DNA of 64,000 bases from Loigolactobacillus binensis (GTDB lineage: Bacteria > Bacillota > Bacilli > Lactobacillales > Lactobacillaceae): positions 124,001 to 188,000 of the forward strand of contig NZ_BJDN01000001.1 of assembly GCF_005405165.1 (NCBI RefSeq). The letters run 5' to 3'. A program made the position numbers and the translations under genes. The first letter of the stretch is position 1. Every line of letters starts with the position of its first letter. Below, in pieces: positions 47,255-57,028 of the stretch. The notes below the pieces were generated by a model, which did no database searches, had not been told where the DNA came from, and was given only the letters and a program-made list of their open reading frames with translations.

Positions 47255-47523
47255 TGTTGATGAGCAAAAGTATTTTTCCTGATTTGATTAAGCGAACCGC
47301 GTTTGGTGAGAGGCGGTACCAATTAGGTTAAAGAAAATCGGCTCTGAGCAATGAATCGAAACTTAGTAGAATTCACTGGCTGCCACCATTATCTGGCTAG
47401 CGTATCGGCATTTTATGCCTGCACGTGAAGAGGTGGCTACGGCAATGTAGCTACGAATAAAGGTGGTACCACGTTAATATAACGTCCTTCAAGATATAAT
47501 TTTATCTCGAGGGGCGTTTTTTT
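47255..47523 (+). ncRNA. T-box riboswitch 2, specifier reads ATC (Ile)
   Basis: Stem I begins GATGAGCAAAAGTA; its 3' side reads GAAAATCGGCTCTGAGC, with ATC at 47337-47339. The T-box is GGTGGTACCACG (47462-47473). Terminator: AACGTCC-AGATA with TATCT-GGGGCGTT followed by seven T residues (47481-47523). Isoleucine starvation would allow read-through to ilvBN. Stem I is shorter than in leader 1. Confidence 0.9.
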
Positions 47524-47650
47524 ATTGGCAATAACGATTTACTGAAGCATTGTTCTCAAATTAGTTTGATCATTAGTTTCCAGAAAAGTGCATGTCACCG
47601 CCTTTTAGAGCCGCTGTTAAAACAATTTTAAAAAAAGTTTCAAAAAGCAG

Positions 47651-47678
47651 TTGACAATTTCAAAAATAAGAGTAAATT
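47651..47678 (+). promoter_or_regulatory. Possible promoter directly before ilvB
   Basis: TTGACA (47651-47656), 16 bases, TAAATT (47673-47678). It lies downstream of the T-box terminator, so it would give T-box-independent expression. The 125 bases before it show nothing else. Confidence 0.55.
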
Positions 47679-47725
47679 AAGTTACATCAATTCTAATCGT
47701 ATTTTAATCAAACGGAGGTGAGCAG

Positions 47726-49426
47726 ATGCAAGCACCAGAAGAACAGGCCATGCCAGAACGTAATGGCGCTGAATTATTGCTTGATACATTAACTGCACAA
47801 AATGTCGAAATGATTTTCGGCTATCCGGGTGGCGCAGTCCTCCCGCTCTATGATGCCGTTTATCGGCAACAATTCCGCCACATACTTGTTCGTCATGAGC
47901 AAGGGGCTGCACATGCTGCTGAAGGTTATGCCAAGGCAACTGGTAAACCGGGGGTTGTCTTCGTTACTAGTGGACCTGGTGCCACTAACGCGATCACCGG
48001 GATTGCCGATGCTATGATGGATTCCGCCCCGATCGTCGTTTTTACTGGCCAAGTTGGGACTGGCGCGATCGGCAGTGATGCCTTTCAAGAAGCTGATGTG
48101 CTCAGCATGACCGCTTCGATCACGAAAAATAATTATCAAGTGCATGATGTTCGCGATTTACCACGGATCATCAACGAGGCCTTTTATGTTGCGACTACTG
48201 GTCGTAAGGGGCCCGTCTTGATCGACCTGCCTAAGGATATTGTTAACGCCACAACTAATGCACCCTTACCGGCTGCGGTCAACTTACCACAATATCGGCC
48301 AACACCAGAAATTGATAAGCGGCAGGTAGCGGCGTTGATGGCTGCCTTGAGTCAGGCTCATAAACCGCTACTCTTAGTCGGCAATGGCGTTCACGCCGCC
48401 GCAGCGCAAACCGAAGTGCAACGATTTGCGCAGCGTTACCAAGTCCCAGTTGTTTCGACATTATTAGGACTTGGGGTCATGCCCAATGCGTCACCGTTAT
48501 TTCTCGGTATGGGTGGTATGCACGGTGTTTATACGGCTAACATAGCGTTATCCGAATGTGATCTGTTAATTAATGTAGGTTCGCGGTTTGATGATCGTTT
48601 AGCAACCGCTCCACAAAAATTTGCACCTTACGCGACGATCGCGCACATTGATATTGATGCGGCTGAACTTGGGAAGATCATCCCAGCCACCTACCCAATC
48701 GAAGGTGATGCCAAAGCCGTTTTACAATTGATGTTACGTAGTTCAGCAACTAAACCGGAAGTCAGTGCTTGGCAGCAACAGTTACAACAATGGCAAGCGG
48801 CACATCCGTTAAGTTACGAAAAAGGCACAGCGGAGATCAAACCCCAGCAAGTTGTTGAATTAGTGGGAGAGCTAACTCACGGCGATGCCTACGTGGTCAC
48901 CGATGTCGGGCAACATCAAATGTGGGCGGCACAGTATTATCCGTTTAAACATCAGCACCAATTGATCACCAGTGGTGGTTTAGGCACGATGGGCTTTGGT
49001 ATTCCGGCAGCAATTGGTACTAAGCTAGCTGCACCGGACAAGCAAGTGGTTTTGTTTATTGGTGATGGCGGTATCCAAATGACCAGCGAAGAGCTGGAAG
49101 TGATCGCAGCTAATGATCTGGATATCAAAATTGTACTATTAAATAACCACATGTTAGGGATGGTTCGGCAATGGCAAGATTTATTTTATGATCGTCGTCG
49201 TTCGGCTACGGTTTTTGACCATCAGCCTAATTTTACTAAGTTAGCTGAAGCGTATGGGATCACAGCACATCATCTTACCGATCCGCAAACAGTTGCCGCC
49301 GACTTGGCCGCCGCTTTTGCCACAACCCATGCCGCGCTGATCGAAGTGGCGATTCCGGAGTTAGAACCCGTTATGCCAATGATTGCACCAGGTAAGCCGA
49401 ATAATGAAATGATGGAGCGTGATTAA
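47726..49426 (+). CDS. ilvB: Acetolactate synthase, large catalytic subunit
   Basis: A protein of 566 residues dependent on thiamine diphosphate. GAELLLDTLTAQNVEMIFGYPGGAVLPLYD at the start, the catalytic Glu in RHEQGAAHAAEGYAKATGKPG, and the ThDP-binding GDGGIQMTSEELEVIAANDLDIKIVLLNN. It condenses two pyruvates to 2-acetolactate (valine branch) or pyruvate and 2-oxobutyrate (isoleucine branch). CGGAGGTGAG precedes ATG 47726. It touches ilvN (TAA then ATG), so the two subunits are translationally coupled. Expression depends on the T-box leader(s) upstream. Confidence 0.95.
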   Translation: MQAPEEQAMPERNGAELLLDTLTAQNVEMIFGYPGGAVLPLYDAVYRQQFRHILVRHEQGAAHAAEGYAKATGKPGVVFVTSGPGATNAITGIADAMMDSAPIVVFTGQVGTGAIGSDAFQEADVLSMTASITKNNYQVHDVRDLPRIINEAFYVATTGRKGPVLIDLPKDIVNATTNAPLPAAVNLPQYRPTPEIDKRQVAALMAALSQAHKPLLLVGNGVHAAAAQTEVQRFAQRYQVPVVSTLLGLGVMPNASPLFLGMGGMHGVYTANIALSECDLLINVGSRFDDRLATAPQKFAPYATIAHIDIDAAELGKIIPATYPIEGDAKAVLQLMLRSSATKPEVSAWQQQLQQWQAAHPLSYEKGTAEIKPQQVVELVGELTHGDAYVVTDVGQHQMWAAQYYPFKHQHQLITSGGLGTMGFGIPAAIGTKLAAPDKQVVLFIGDGGIQMTSEELEVIAANDLDIKIVLLNNHMLGMVRQWQDLFYDRRRSATVFDHQPNFTKLAEAYGITAHHLTDPQTVAADLAAAFATTHAALIEVAIPELEPVMPMIAPGKPNNEMMERD

Positions 49427-49909
49427 ATGCGGCGAGTACTTACTTGTTTACTAAGCAATGATCCGGGCGTACTGAATCGCTTTACCGGCACGCTGACCAG
49501 ACGGCAAGTCAATATCAACAGTATTTCGATCAGTCCGGTAGGTGATAACAGTGCCTCGCGGGTAACGGCCATTGTCTATTTAGATAATGAAACAACCGCC
49601 AAACAGCTAGTTGCACAGCTGAATAAGCAAATTGACGTGCTGGAGATTCATGATATTACGGATCAACCACATGTTGAACGTGAGTTAGCGTTGATTAGAG
49701 TCAACGCAGCTGCGAACAAACGGGCGGAGTTGTTCGCAATGGTGCAACCGTTCCGCGCTGACGTCGTGGATGTCGCACTGGATTCACTCATGTTACAGAT
49801 CACCGGTTCACGTGATAAGGTCAATGCCTTACTTCGCGTGGTTCAACCGTACGGTGTTACTCAAGTTGTCCGAACAGGGGTTGCAGGCTTTACCCGAGCA
49901 GAAGGCTAG
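49427..49909 (+). CDS. ilvN: Acetolactate synthase, small regulatory subunit
   Basis: A protein of 160 residues. The N-terminal ACT domain is RRVLTCLLSNDPGVLNRFTGTLTRRQVNINSISI, which binds valine for feedback inhibition; the C-terminal domain starts near ERELALIRVNA. The length is typical. It starts directly after the ilvB stop, with GGAG inside the ilvB end. The stop codon is immediately followed by the second fold-back element. Confidence 0.93.
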   Translation: MRRVLTCLLSNDPGVLNRFTGTLTRRQVNINSISISPVGDNSASRVTAIVYLDNETTAKQLVAQLNKQIDVLEIHDITDQPHVERELALIRVNAAANKRAELFAMVQPFRADVVDVALDSLMLQITGSRDKVNALLRVVQPYGVTQVVRTGVAGFTRAEG

Positions 49910-50025
49910 AGTGTGACAAAGGGCGCCCAGCTTCTGGAATATAGCCTAGCTTGACGATAAGCTACACGCAGTGGAGCGTTCGGCAAGCGTAGCTATATGG
50001 AAGAAGTTGCCCTTTGGAACACGTT
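49910..50025. repeat. Fold-back element copy 2
   Basis: About 116 bases starting GAGTGTGACAAAGGGCG. The arms CTTCTGGAATATAGC-TAGCTTG and CAAGCGTA-GCTATATGGAAGAAG fold back, with outer AAAGGGC/GCCCTTT and inner GCT-ACACGCAGTGG-AGC. Differences from copy 1 are mostly compensatory pairs. It sits between ilvN and ilvC. Confidence 0.8.
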
Positions 50026-50125
50026 TTAGCTATTCAATGTGAGTGAACCAGTCAACAATCGCGTTCAACTTCACAATGCTATCTCAAAAAAGCCTGAAAC
50101 ATAGGTTCCACTAATTGTAGGTCAC

Positions 50126-50140
50126 AATTTTCAGAACTTT
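50126..50140 (+). promoter_or_regulatory. CodY-like box upstream of ilvC
   Basis: AATTTTCAGAACTTT matches 13 of 15 positions of the CodY consensus AATTTTCWGAAAATT. It ends one base before a possible -10 (TATTAT, 50142-50147), a position suited to repression. A hairpin GAAAACAGT/ACTGTTTTC (50188-50211) follows in the leader. Confidence 0.6.
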
Positions 50141-50151
50141 CTATTATATAG

Positions 50152-51246
<1,095 letters not shown>

Positions 51247-51298
51247 TCGTTAGGGACAGCGTTTGTGCCAAAAGCGCTTAAAATGAGCGTTGGAAAAA

Positions 51299-51333
51299 TG
51301 AGTCAAGGGTAACTTGGTCCCTGGCTCTTTTTC
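51299..51333 (+). terminator. Terminator after ilvC
   Basis: GAGTCAAGGG pairs, with G-T pairs, with CCCTGGCTC, followed by TTTTTC. Confidence 0.75.
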
Positions 51334-51435
51334 TTTACATATCGCCAGTCTAACTGGCGAAACTATTCATAACACATAATGCAGTACAGATAATTTTAAA
51401 TTTGCATGACCAATAACTTGAAGGGATGTGACTAG

Positions 51436-52707
51436 ATGGTCGCGCTACAATCCGCATTACTTACTAAATCTGACGTCGACAAAGCTTATGAGGTGTTGCG
51501 GCCGATTATTCGCCACACGCCATTACAATATGATGTTTATCTGTCACAAAAATATCATTGCCAGGTCTACTTAAAACGTGAAGATCTACAAAGTGTCCGT
51601 TCATTTAAAATTCGTGGCGCTTATTACGCTATTGCCGATACACCGGCAGAACAGCGAAAACACGGCGTTGTTTGTGCCAGTGCCGGTAATCATGCCCAAG
51701 GGGTGGCTTGGACCTGTCATCAAATGCGCGTACCAGCGACAATTTTTATGCCGGTGACGACACCTAAACAAAAGGTAGGCCAAGTGAAGTTCTTTGGCGG
51801 CGATGATGTGACCATTAAGCTGATCGGTGACACCTTTGATGCCGCCGCAGCTGCAGCGGAAGCTTTTTGTCAGGAACATCAGCAGACTTTCATTGCACCA
51901 TTTAATGATAAGCGAACGATGGCTGGCCAGGGAACCTTAGCAGTGGAAACTTTAGCCGATGCCGCTAAGGCCGGGGTCAACGTTGACTACATGTTTGCTG
52001 CAATTGGTGGTGGCGGCCTGATCAGTGGTGTGGCCGCTTACGTTAAAGGCACCAATCCAACGACAAAAGTAGTTGGCGTTGAGCCGGCTGGTGCTGCTTC
52101 CATGAAGGCGGCCCTGGCTACTGGGGGACCGATTGCGCTTAGCGAAATGGATAAATTTGTGGACGGGGCTGCGGTGGAAAAAGTCGGTGATCTGACTTAT
52201 GCCAACGTTAAAGCATATGTCGATGATGTGATCGCCGTACCGGAAGGCCAAGTTTGCAGCGCCATTTTAGATTTATATAGCAAAGAAGCCATCGTAGCTG
52301 AACCGGCCGGTGCCTTAAGTGTGGCGGCGTTAGCAGATCAACAAGAAAAAATTGCGGGCAAAACAGTCGTCTGCGTGGTCAGTGGCGGTAACAATGATAT
52401 TAACCGCATGCAAGAGATCGAAGAACGTTCCTTGATTTTTGAAGGTTACCAGCATTACTTTATCGTCAATTTCCCGCAACGACCAGGCGCCTTACGGGAA
52501 GTGGTCAGCGAAATTCTCAGTCCCGATGATGATATCACTAAGTTTGAGTACACCAAGAAAGTTAATCGCGGCGAAGGGCCTGTTCTGATCGGTGTTCGCC
52601 TAGGTGACAAAGCCACGTTACCTGGTTTGCTGGAACGACTGGCACAGTTTGATCCGCATTATATCAACTTAAAAGAGAATCAGATGTTATACACAATGAT
52701 GGTTTAG
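51436..52707 (+). CDS. ilvA: Threonine ammonia-lyase (threonine deaminase)
   Basis: A protein of 423 residues. PLP Lys in VRSFKIRGAYYA (about residue 57), ASAGNHAQGVAW, AIGGGGLISGVAAYVKG, and a single C-terminal ACT-like regulatory domain beginning YFIVNFPQRPGALREVV. This is the short IlvA form with one ACT-like domain. It makes 2-oxobutyrate, the isoleucine precursor, by way of a reactive enamine. AAGGGATG precedes ATG 51436. An ABC ATPase gene follows after 18 bases, and ridA, which disposes of the enamine, lies convergent beyond it. Confidence 0.94.
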   Translation: MVALQSALLTKSDVDKAYEVLRPIIRHTPLQYDVYLSQKYHCQVYLKREDLQSVRSFKIRGAYYAIADTPAEQRKHGVVCASAGNHAQGVAWTCHQMRVPATIFMPVTTPKQKVGQVKFFGGDDVTIKLIGDTFDAAAAAAEAFCQEHQQTFIAPFNDKRTMAGQGTLAVETLADAAKAGVNVDYMFAAIGGGGLISGVAAYVKGTNPTTKVVGVEPAGAASMKAALATGGPIALSEMDKFVDGAAVEKVGDLTYANVKAYVDDVIAVPEGQVCSAILDLYSKEAIVAEPAGALSVAALADQQEKIAGKTVVCVVSGGNNDINRMQEIEERSLIFEGYQHYFIVNFPQRPGALREVVSEILSPDDDITKFEYTKKVNRGEGPVLIGVRLGDKATLPGLLERLAQFDPHYINLKENQMLYTMMV

Positions 52708-52725
52708 TCTTGTGGAGGTGAAGTC

Positions 52726-53508
52726 ATGGCAAAAATCTTAGATTTCAAAAATGTATCTTTAGAGCGTGGCGACCGGACAATTTTGAAGCATATTACTTGG
52801 ACGACGCAGACTAAGGAAAATTGGGCGATCTTAGGTTTAAATGGTGCGGGTAAAACCACACTTTTAAAGTTGATCTATGGTGATCTCTGGCCCACTACTG
52901 GTCGCTTAGAAGTTTTAGGTGGTGTTTTTGGGCACACCTCAATTCCTGAATTACGCCGCAAAATTGGCTGGGTCAGTACTGCCTTACAAGATGCGTTACA
53001 TGTCGGCGACCGGGTAGAAAAAATCGTTTTATCCGGTAAATTTGCCAGTATTGGTGTTTACGAGGCGTATACGCATGCCGATATGGCGCAAGCTAAACAG
53101 ATCCTTAGCCAAATGGGGGGCGGGGATTTGATCGGCAAACGTTATCAAGTTTTATCTCAAGGTGAACGTCAGACGGTGCTGATTGCACGAGCTTTGATGG
53201 CACAGCCGCAATTATTGATCTTAGACGAACCTTGTAATGGGCTCGATCTGTTTGCCCGCGAACGTTTGTTACAGCGCGTGGCTAGGCTGGCGGAAGCACC
53301 AGATAGTCCGGCCTTGTTATTCGTTTCGCACTACACAGAGGAACTGCTGCCGTGCTTTCAAAACGTTTTGTTATTACGTGATGGGCAGATCGTTCGTCAA
53401 GGAACGCGTGCGGAGTTGCTGACTAAAGAAGTGCTGTCTGATTTTTATCCAGCACCGATTCAGACAGCGACTTTAGGTGATCAGCGGTTGGCTGTTTATC
53501 CGCAATAA
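52726..53508 (+). CDS. ABC transporter ATP-binding protein (YlmA-like)
   Basis: A protein of 260 residues, a single ATPase domain without membrane segments. Walker A GLNGAGKTTL (about residues 38-47), signature LSQGERQTVLIARALM (Ser-Gln instead of Ser-Gly), Walker B LLILDEPCNGLD, and the H-loop VSHYTEE. No permease gene is adjacent, so its partner is unknown; YlmA- or ModF-type proteins are similar stand-alone ATPases. TGGAGGTG precedes the ATG. It is likely cotranscribed with ilvA. Confidence 0.88.
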   Translation: MAKILDFKNVSLERGDRTILKHITWTTQTKENWAILGLNGAGKTTLLKLIYGDLWPTTGRLEVLGGVFGHTSIPELRRKIGWVSTALQDALHVGDRVEKIVLSGKFASIGVYEAYTHADMAQAKQILSQMGGGDLIGKRYQVLSQGERQTVLIARALMAQPQLLILDEPCNGLDLFARERLLQRVARLAEAPDSPALLFVSHYTEELLPCFQNVLLLRDGQIVRQGTRAELLTKEVLSDFYPAPIQTATLGDQRLAVYPQ

Positions 53509-53518
53509 GAGTGAACGC

Positions 53519-53552
53519 AAAAAACGCGCAGCCACTACGGTGCGCGTTTTCC
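53519..53552. terminator. Bidirectional terminator
   Basis: AAAAACGCGC pairs with GCGCGTTTT. It lies between the ABC gene and convergent ridA. Confidence 0.75.
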
Positions 53553-53555
53553 AAC

Positions 53556-53939
53556 TTATTTAGTTGCGATGAATTCAATTTCGATCAATGCACCAGCTGG
53601 TAATTTTGCAACTTCAACGGTGGAACGGGCCGGTAACGCCGGCGCATCAGCAAAAGCGGCGGCGTATAGATTGTTGACGGTGGCAAAGGTAGCCACATCG
53701 TCGAGAAAAATCGTGGTTTTAACGATGTCGGCATAAGTCATGTTTGCTGCGGCTAAAACTTGACCAATATTAGCCAAAACTTGTTTAGTTTGACCTTGGA
53801 TATCGGTGGCCACTAATTGACCAGTGGCAGGGTCGAGCCCGACTTGGCCGGAAGCGTATAAGGTACTATCGACTAAAACAGCCTGCGAATAAGGCCCTAA
53901 AGCAGCAGGTGCTTGGGTTGTGGCAATTACTTTTTTCAT
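53556..53939 (-). CDS. ridA: RidA-family enamine/imine deaminase
   Basis: A protein of 127 residues. AALGPYSQAVLVDSTLYASGQVGLDPATG, TKQVLANIGQVLAAA, VKTTIFLDDVATFATVNNLY and the Arg motif PARSTVEVAKLPAGALIEIE are complete RidA features. It hydrolyses 2-aminoacrylate and related enamines released by PLP enzymes such as IlvA, protecting other PLP enzymes including IlvE. ATG 53939 has GAGGTG upstream. Its position between ilvA and ilvE fits this role. Confidence 0.93.
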   Translation of the reverse strand: MKKVIATTQAPAALGPYSQAVLVDSTLYASGQVGLDPATGQLVATDIQGQTKQVLANIGQVLAAANMTYADIVKTTIFLDDVATFATVNNLYAAAFADAPALPARSTVEVAKLPAGALIEIEFIATK

Positions 53940-54054
53940 GAGAACACTCACCTCAAAATATAGATTAACTTAACTATACGTTATATTAAGATTAAAGTAA
54001 ATGTAATTATAATACCTAAAAGGCCCAGTTTAAACAGGAATTTCCGAAACAAGG

Positions 54055-54083
54055 TTGACAAAGTTGCGGTAGGTTACTAAACT
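54055..54083 (+). promoter_or_regulatory. Promoter of ilvE
   Basis: TTGACA (54055-54060), 17 bases, TAAACT (54078-54083). A small palindrome TTTCCGAAA lies just upstream, too weak a match to call CodY. Confidence 0.75.
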
Positions 54084-54140
54084 TAATATTAAAATTAAAT
54101 AATAAAAATCATTGTTTTATAATTTTAAGGGGGAAACATC

Positions 54141-55175
54141 ATGTCAGTTAAAGCAAGTGAAGTTGATTTTGATAATTTAGGGTTCAATTATATGGACCTG
54201 CCATACCGTTTTCGCGCGTATTACCGTGATGGTAAGTGGCAAGATGAAGGTTTAACTGATGATGCTAATATCCACATCAACGAAGGTTCAACTATCTTAC
54301 ATTATGGTCAAGGCTCATTTGAAGGTTTGAAAGCTTATCGGACTAAAGACGGCAGTATCAACTTATTCCGGCCTGACGAAAATGCTAAGCGGATGGCTAA
54401 ATCATGCGAACGCCTTTTGATGCCAGCTTTCCCAGAAGACAAATTTGTTGACGCCGTTAAGCAAGTGGTTAAAGCCAACAAAGATTTCGTGCCTGCTTAC
54501 GGTAACGGTGGTACTTTGTACTTACGGCCTTACATGGTTGGTGTCGGTGGTAACATTGGTGTTCACCCCGCTAAAGAATATATTTTCTCAATTTTCGCCA
54601 TGCCCGTTGGTAACTACTTCAAAGGCGGCTTGACGCCAACCGCATTCATCACTTCCGAATATGATCGTGCGGCCCATAAAGGGACTGGTGCTAACAAAGT
54701 CGGCGGTAACTACGCAGCTAGCTTGTTCCCAGGCCAATATGCACATGAAAATGGCTATAGTGATTGTATCTACCTTGATCCCGTTTCTCATCGTAAAGTT
54801 GAAGAAGTTGGTTCAGCTAACTTCTTTGGGATCACTAAGGATGATGTTTTTGTGACACCTAAATCACCATCGATCTTACCTTCGATCACTAAATTCTCCC
54901 TATTGTATTTAGCTAAAGAACGTTTAGGCTTAGGCACTGAACAAGGTGACGTTTACGTTGACCAATTCGACCGCTTTAAAGAAGCCGGTGCCTGCGGGAC
55001 TGCGGCAGTTATCTCACCGATCGGCAGTGTTACCCATGAAGGCAACAAGCACGTCTTCTACTCCGAAACTGAAGTCGGCCCAGTGACGAAGAAATTATAC
55101 GACACATTGACTGGCATCCAGTTCGGCGATGTTGAAGCGCCAGAAGGCTGGATCCAAAAAGTCGACGTTGACTAA
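54141..55175 (+). CDS. ilvE: Branched-chain amino acid aminotransferase
   Basis: A protein of 344 residues, fold type IV PLP enzyme. HYGQGSFEGLKAYRTKDGSINLFRPDENAKRM near the start, LRPYMVGVGGNIGVHPA, PLP Lys in GTGANKVGGNYAAS, and EEVGSANFFGI. It transaminates the 2-oxo acids to valine, leucine and isoleucine, or runs in reverse for catabolism. AGGGGG precedes the ATG. Codon use is that of a highly expressed gene, as in ilvC. It is a single gene with its own promoter and terminator. Confidence 0.95.
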   Translation: MSVKASEVDFDNLGFNYMDLPYRFRAYYRDGKWQDEGLTDDANIHINEGSTILHYGQGSFEGLKAYRTKDGSINLFRPDENAKRMAKSCERLLMPAFPEDKFVDAVKQVVKANKDFVPAYGNGGTLYLRPYMVGVGGNIGVHPAKEYIFSIFAMPVGNYFKGGLTPTAFITSEYDRAAHKGTGANKVGGNYAASLFPGQYAHENGYSDCIYLDPVSHRKVEEVGSANFFGITKDDVFVTPKSPSILPSITKFSLLYLAKERLGLGTEQGDVYVDQFDRFKEAGACGTAAVISPIGSVTHEGNKHVFYSETEVGPVTKKLYDTLTGIQFGDVEAPEGWIQKVDVD

Positions 55176-55237
55176 TTAAGGTTGTTAAAAGCAACTTTGA
55201 AAAACGCGCTGATCTCAAAATTTCACTGATATCAAAT

Positions 55238-55283
55238 AAAAAACTCATCAATGACCACTTTTTAGTCGTTGGTGAGTTTTTTT
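55238..55283 (+). terminator. Terminator after ilvE
   Basis: AAACTCA-CAA-GAC pairs with GTC-TTG-TGAGTTTTTTT around a short loop. Confidence 0.85.
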
Positions 55284-55419
55284 GCGCTGATCGGATCGAT
55301 GGCATTCCAATTAGCGAATTGACAATAGTTATGGCTCAGTTGAGCATAGATACATTGGAAAGTGATCAATTCAGCGATCCGGCTTAATTTATGATTGGCG
55401 GCGCCACAATAGCTAAAAA

Positions 55420-55677
55420 ATGACCTACTGGATCAAGCAACCAAGTATAGTTGTTACAATAACACAGCTAAAGCACTATTTGGCCGATAAAACAGTTGGT
55501 GAGGTATACAACCAAAAAATACTTGCTACGCATAATAAGCGAGGTCCACCAAAAATCTGGCGATGATTAGGTGACGCGTTATTTGCTGATAAAGTGGCTA
55601 GGATAACTTTGAGATCTGGCTATTTTTTGCGTTTATATGAATTTGGTTATCAAATTTTTTCGCAAAGCTTAAACTAA
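55420..55677 (+). pseudogene. Decayed coding remnant with in-frame stop
   Basis: From ATG 55420 the frame reads about 48 residues ending RGPPKIWR, then TGA (55564-55566), then continues open as LGDALFADKVARITLRSGYF to TAA at 55675. A Trp (TGG to TGA) at the stop would restore an 85-residue protein. No ribosome site precedes it. A second short open stretch (about 55283-55387, containing RIDGIPISELTIVMAQ) in another frame may belong to the same broken gene. The family is not recognised. GC is lower than in the neighbours. Confidence 0.45.
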
Positions 55678-55716
55678 CCGCAAAAGATATTTGATTGAAC
55701 TGATCTGCATGAGGTT

Positions 55717-56649
55717 TCATTGCGCAGTCATCGAAATTACGATCTTGCCAGTTGCTTGATGTGATTCACTCAAGCGCTGTGCGGCCCTAACGCCTTGTTC
55801 AGTGAATGGAAAAAGACGGTCGATCGGGACAACGATTTTATCTTGTTCTAGCATTTTAGCAATTGTTTTTAAGTCCTTATTGTTTGGGTCGGTCCACCAG
55901 TAGGAAGCTGTTTTTCCGTGTGGCCATTTTTGTTTTCCGGGATCTTTTTCAATTGATACCAGCCGGCCGTTTGGTTTTAAAGTTTGCATACCTTCGCTGA
56001 TTGCACCTATTGTGTCAAAAACAGCATCGAATTTAGTGGTCAAATCAGTGATCGATTGCTCATGATAGTCAATTACAGTCGTAGCACCAAGATCTTTAAC
56101 AAATTTAAAATTATGCCGACTGGCCGTTGTTACGACCTTAGCGCCTAATTCATTTGCAAATTGAATGGCAAACATGCCAATACCACCAGCACCAGCCTGA
56201 ATTAACACTTGTTGTCCAGATTTAATGTTTAACTGGTCGTGAATTACTTGCCAAGCGGTAATTGCGGTTAACGGAACCGCAGCGGCTTCATTAAACGTTA
56301 AATTTTTTGGTTTCTGTGTCACTTTATTTGCCTTAACAATTGTTTGTTGAGCATAAGTACCTAGTCGGCTCATATCTGGCCGTGCGAATACAGCGTCCCC
56401 TACTTTAACATTCGTAACCGATCGGCCGGTTTCTAGTACTACTCCAGAAACATCCCACCCGAGAATGATCGGAAACGCCCATGGGAATTGCACCTTTAAA
56501 TCGCCGCGGCGTAGTTTCCAATCAACAGGATTGACTGCGGTTGCTTTAACCGCAATCAGGACTTCATCAGCTTTGATTTTAGGTAAGGCTATGTCGATTA
56601 TTTTTAATTGATCTACGGAACCATATTCATTGATCACGGCTGCTTTCAT
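55717..56649 (-). CDS. Zinc-independent alcohol dehydrogenase/quinone oxidoreductase family protein
   Basis: A protein of 310 residues in the MDR superfamily. VLIAVKATAVNPVDWKLRRGDL, GWDVSGVVLETG, and the nucleotide-binding VLIQAGAGGIGMFAIQFANELGAKVVTTAS. There are no structural-zinc Cys residues, so it belongs to the quinone oxidoreductase-like branch using NADPH. The substrate is unknown; it may reduce quinones or reactive enals. GAGGT precedes ATG 56649. It is divergent from the DJ-1-like gene, which also points to electrophile stress. Base composition is more AT-rich than average here. Confidence 0.88.
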   Translation of the reverse strand: MKAAVINEYGSVDQLKIIDIALPKIKADEVLIAVKATAVNPVDWKLRRGDLKVQFPWAFPIILGWDVSGVVLETGRSVTNVKVGDAVFARPDMSRLGTYAQQTIVKANKVTQKPKNLTFNEAAAVPLTAITAWQVIHDQLNIKSGQQVLIQAGAGGIGMFAIQFANELGAKVVTTASRHNFKFVKDLGATTVIDYHEQSITDLTTKFDAVFDTIGAISEGMQTLKPNGRLVSIEKDPGKQKWPHGKTASYWWTDPNNKDLKTIAKMLEQDKIVVPIDRLFPFTEQGVRAAQRLSESHQATGKIVISMTAQ

Positions 56650-57028
56650 AAAAATTTACCTCGTATTCATAAAGGATTGCATAAAAATGTTTTTTAACCT
56701 AATTATTAAAAACAGTAATTCATGGTTGTGCTGTTTTGCTCTTAATCTTAGCATAAAATTTCTGCTTTTTTAGCAAAATTGACTTTAGCAGGCAATGCGC
56801 AAATAGCGATCACGGATAATTTAACGACCATACTTAAGTTACTAGTTCTACGCCCACATCTGAATTATTATCAGATTATTTAAGTAAATGAAGTGCTATT
56901 ACGCCATTAAAGAATAATAACATTCCAAACACGAATTGATATTATTCAAGTTTTGCTATACTGTAATCATGTGCTTATAAAAAGTAAGCTTTTGCTTTAA
57001 CTACTTAGTATACGAGGAGGTAATTTCA
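56650..57028. other. Divergent intergenic region
   Basis: AT-rich, with no gene. A weak promoter toward the DJ-1-like gene is possible (TTGATA 56936-56941, 15 bases, TATACT 56957-56962). No repeat or structured RNA was recognised. Confidence 0.45.

Noticed and set aside
54030-54055. CodY box upstream of ilvE
   Set aside because: Only about 9 of 15 positions match the consensus.
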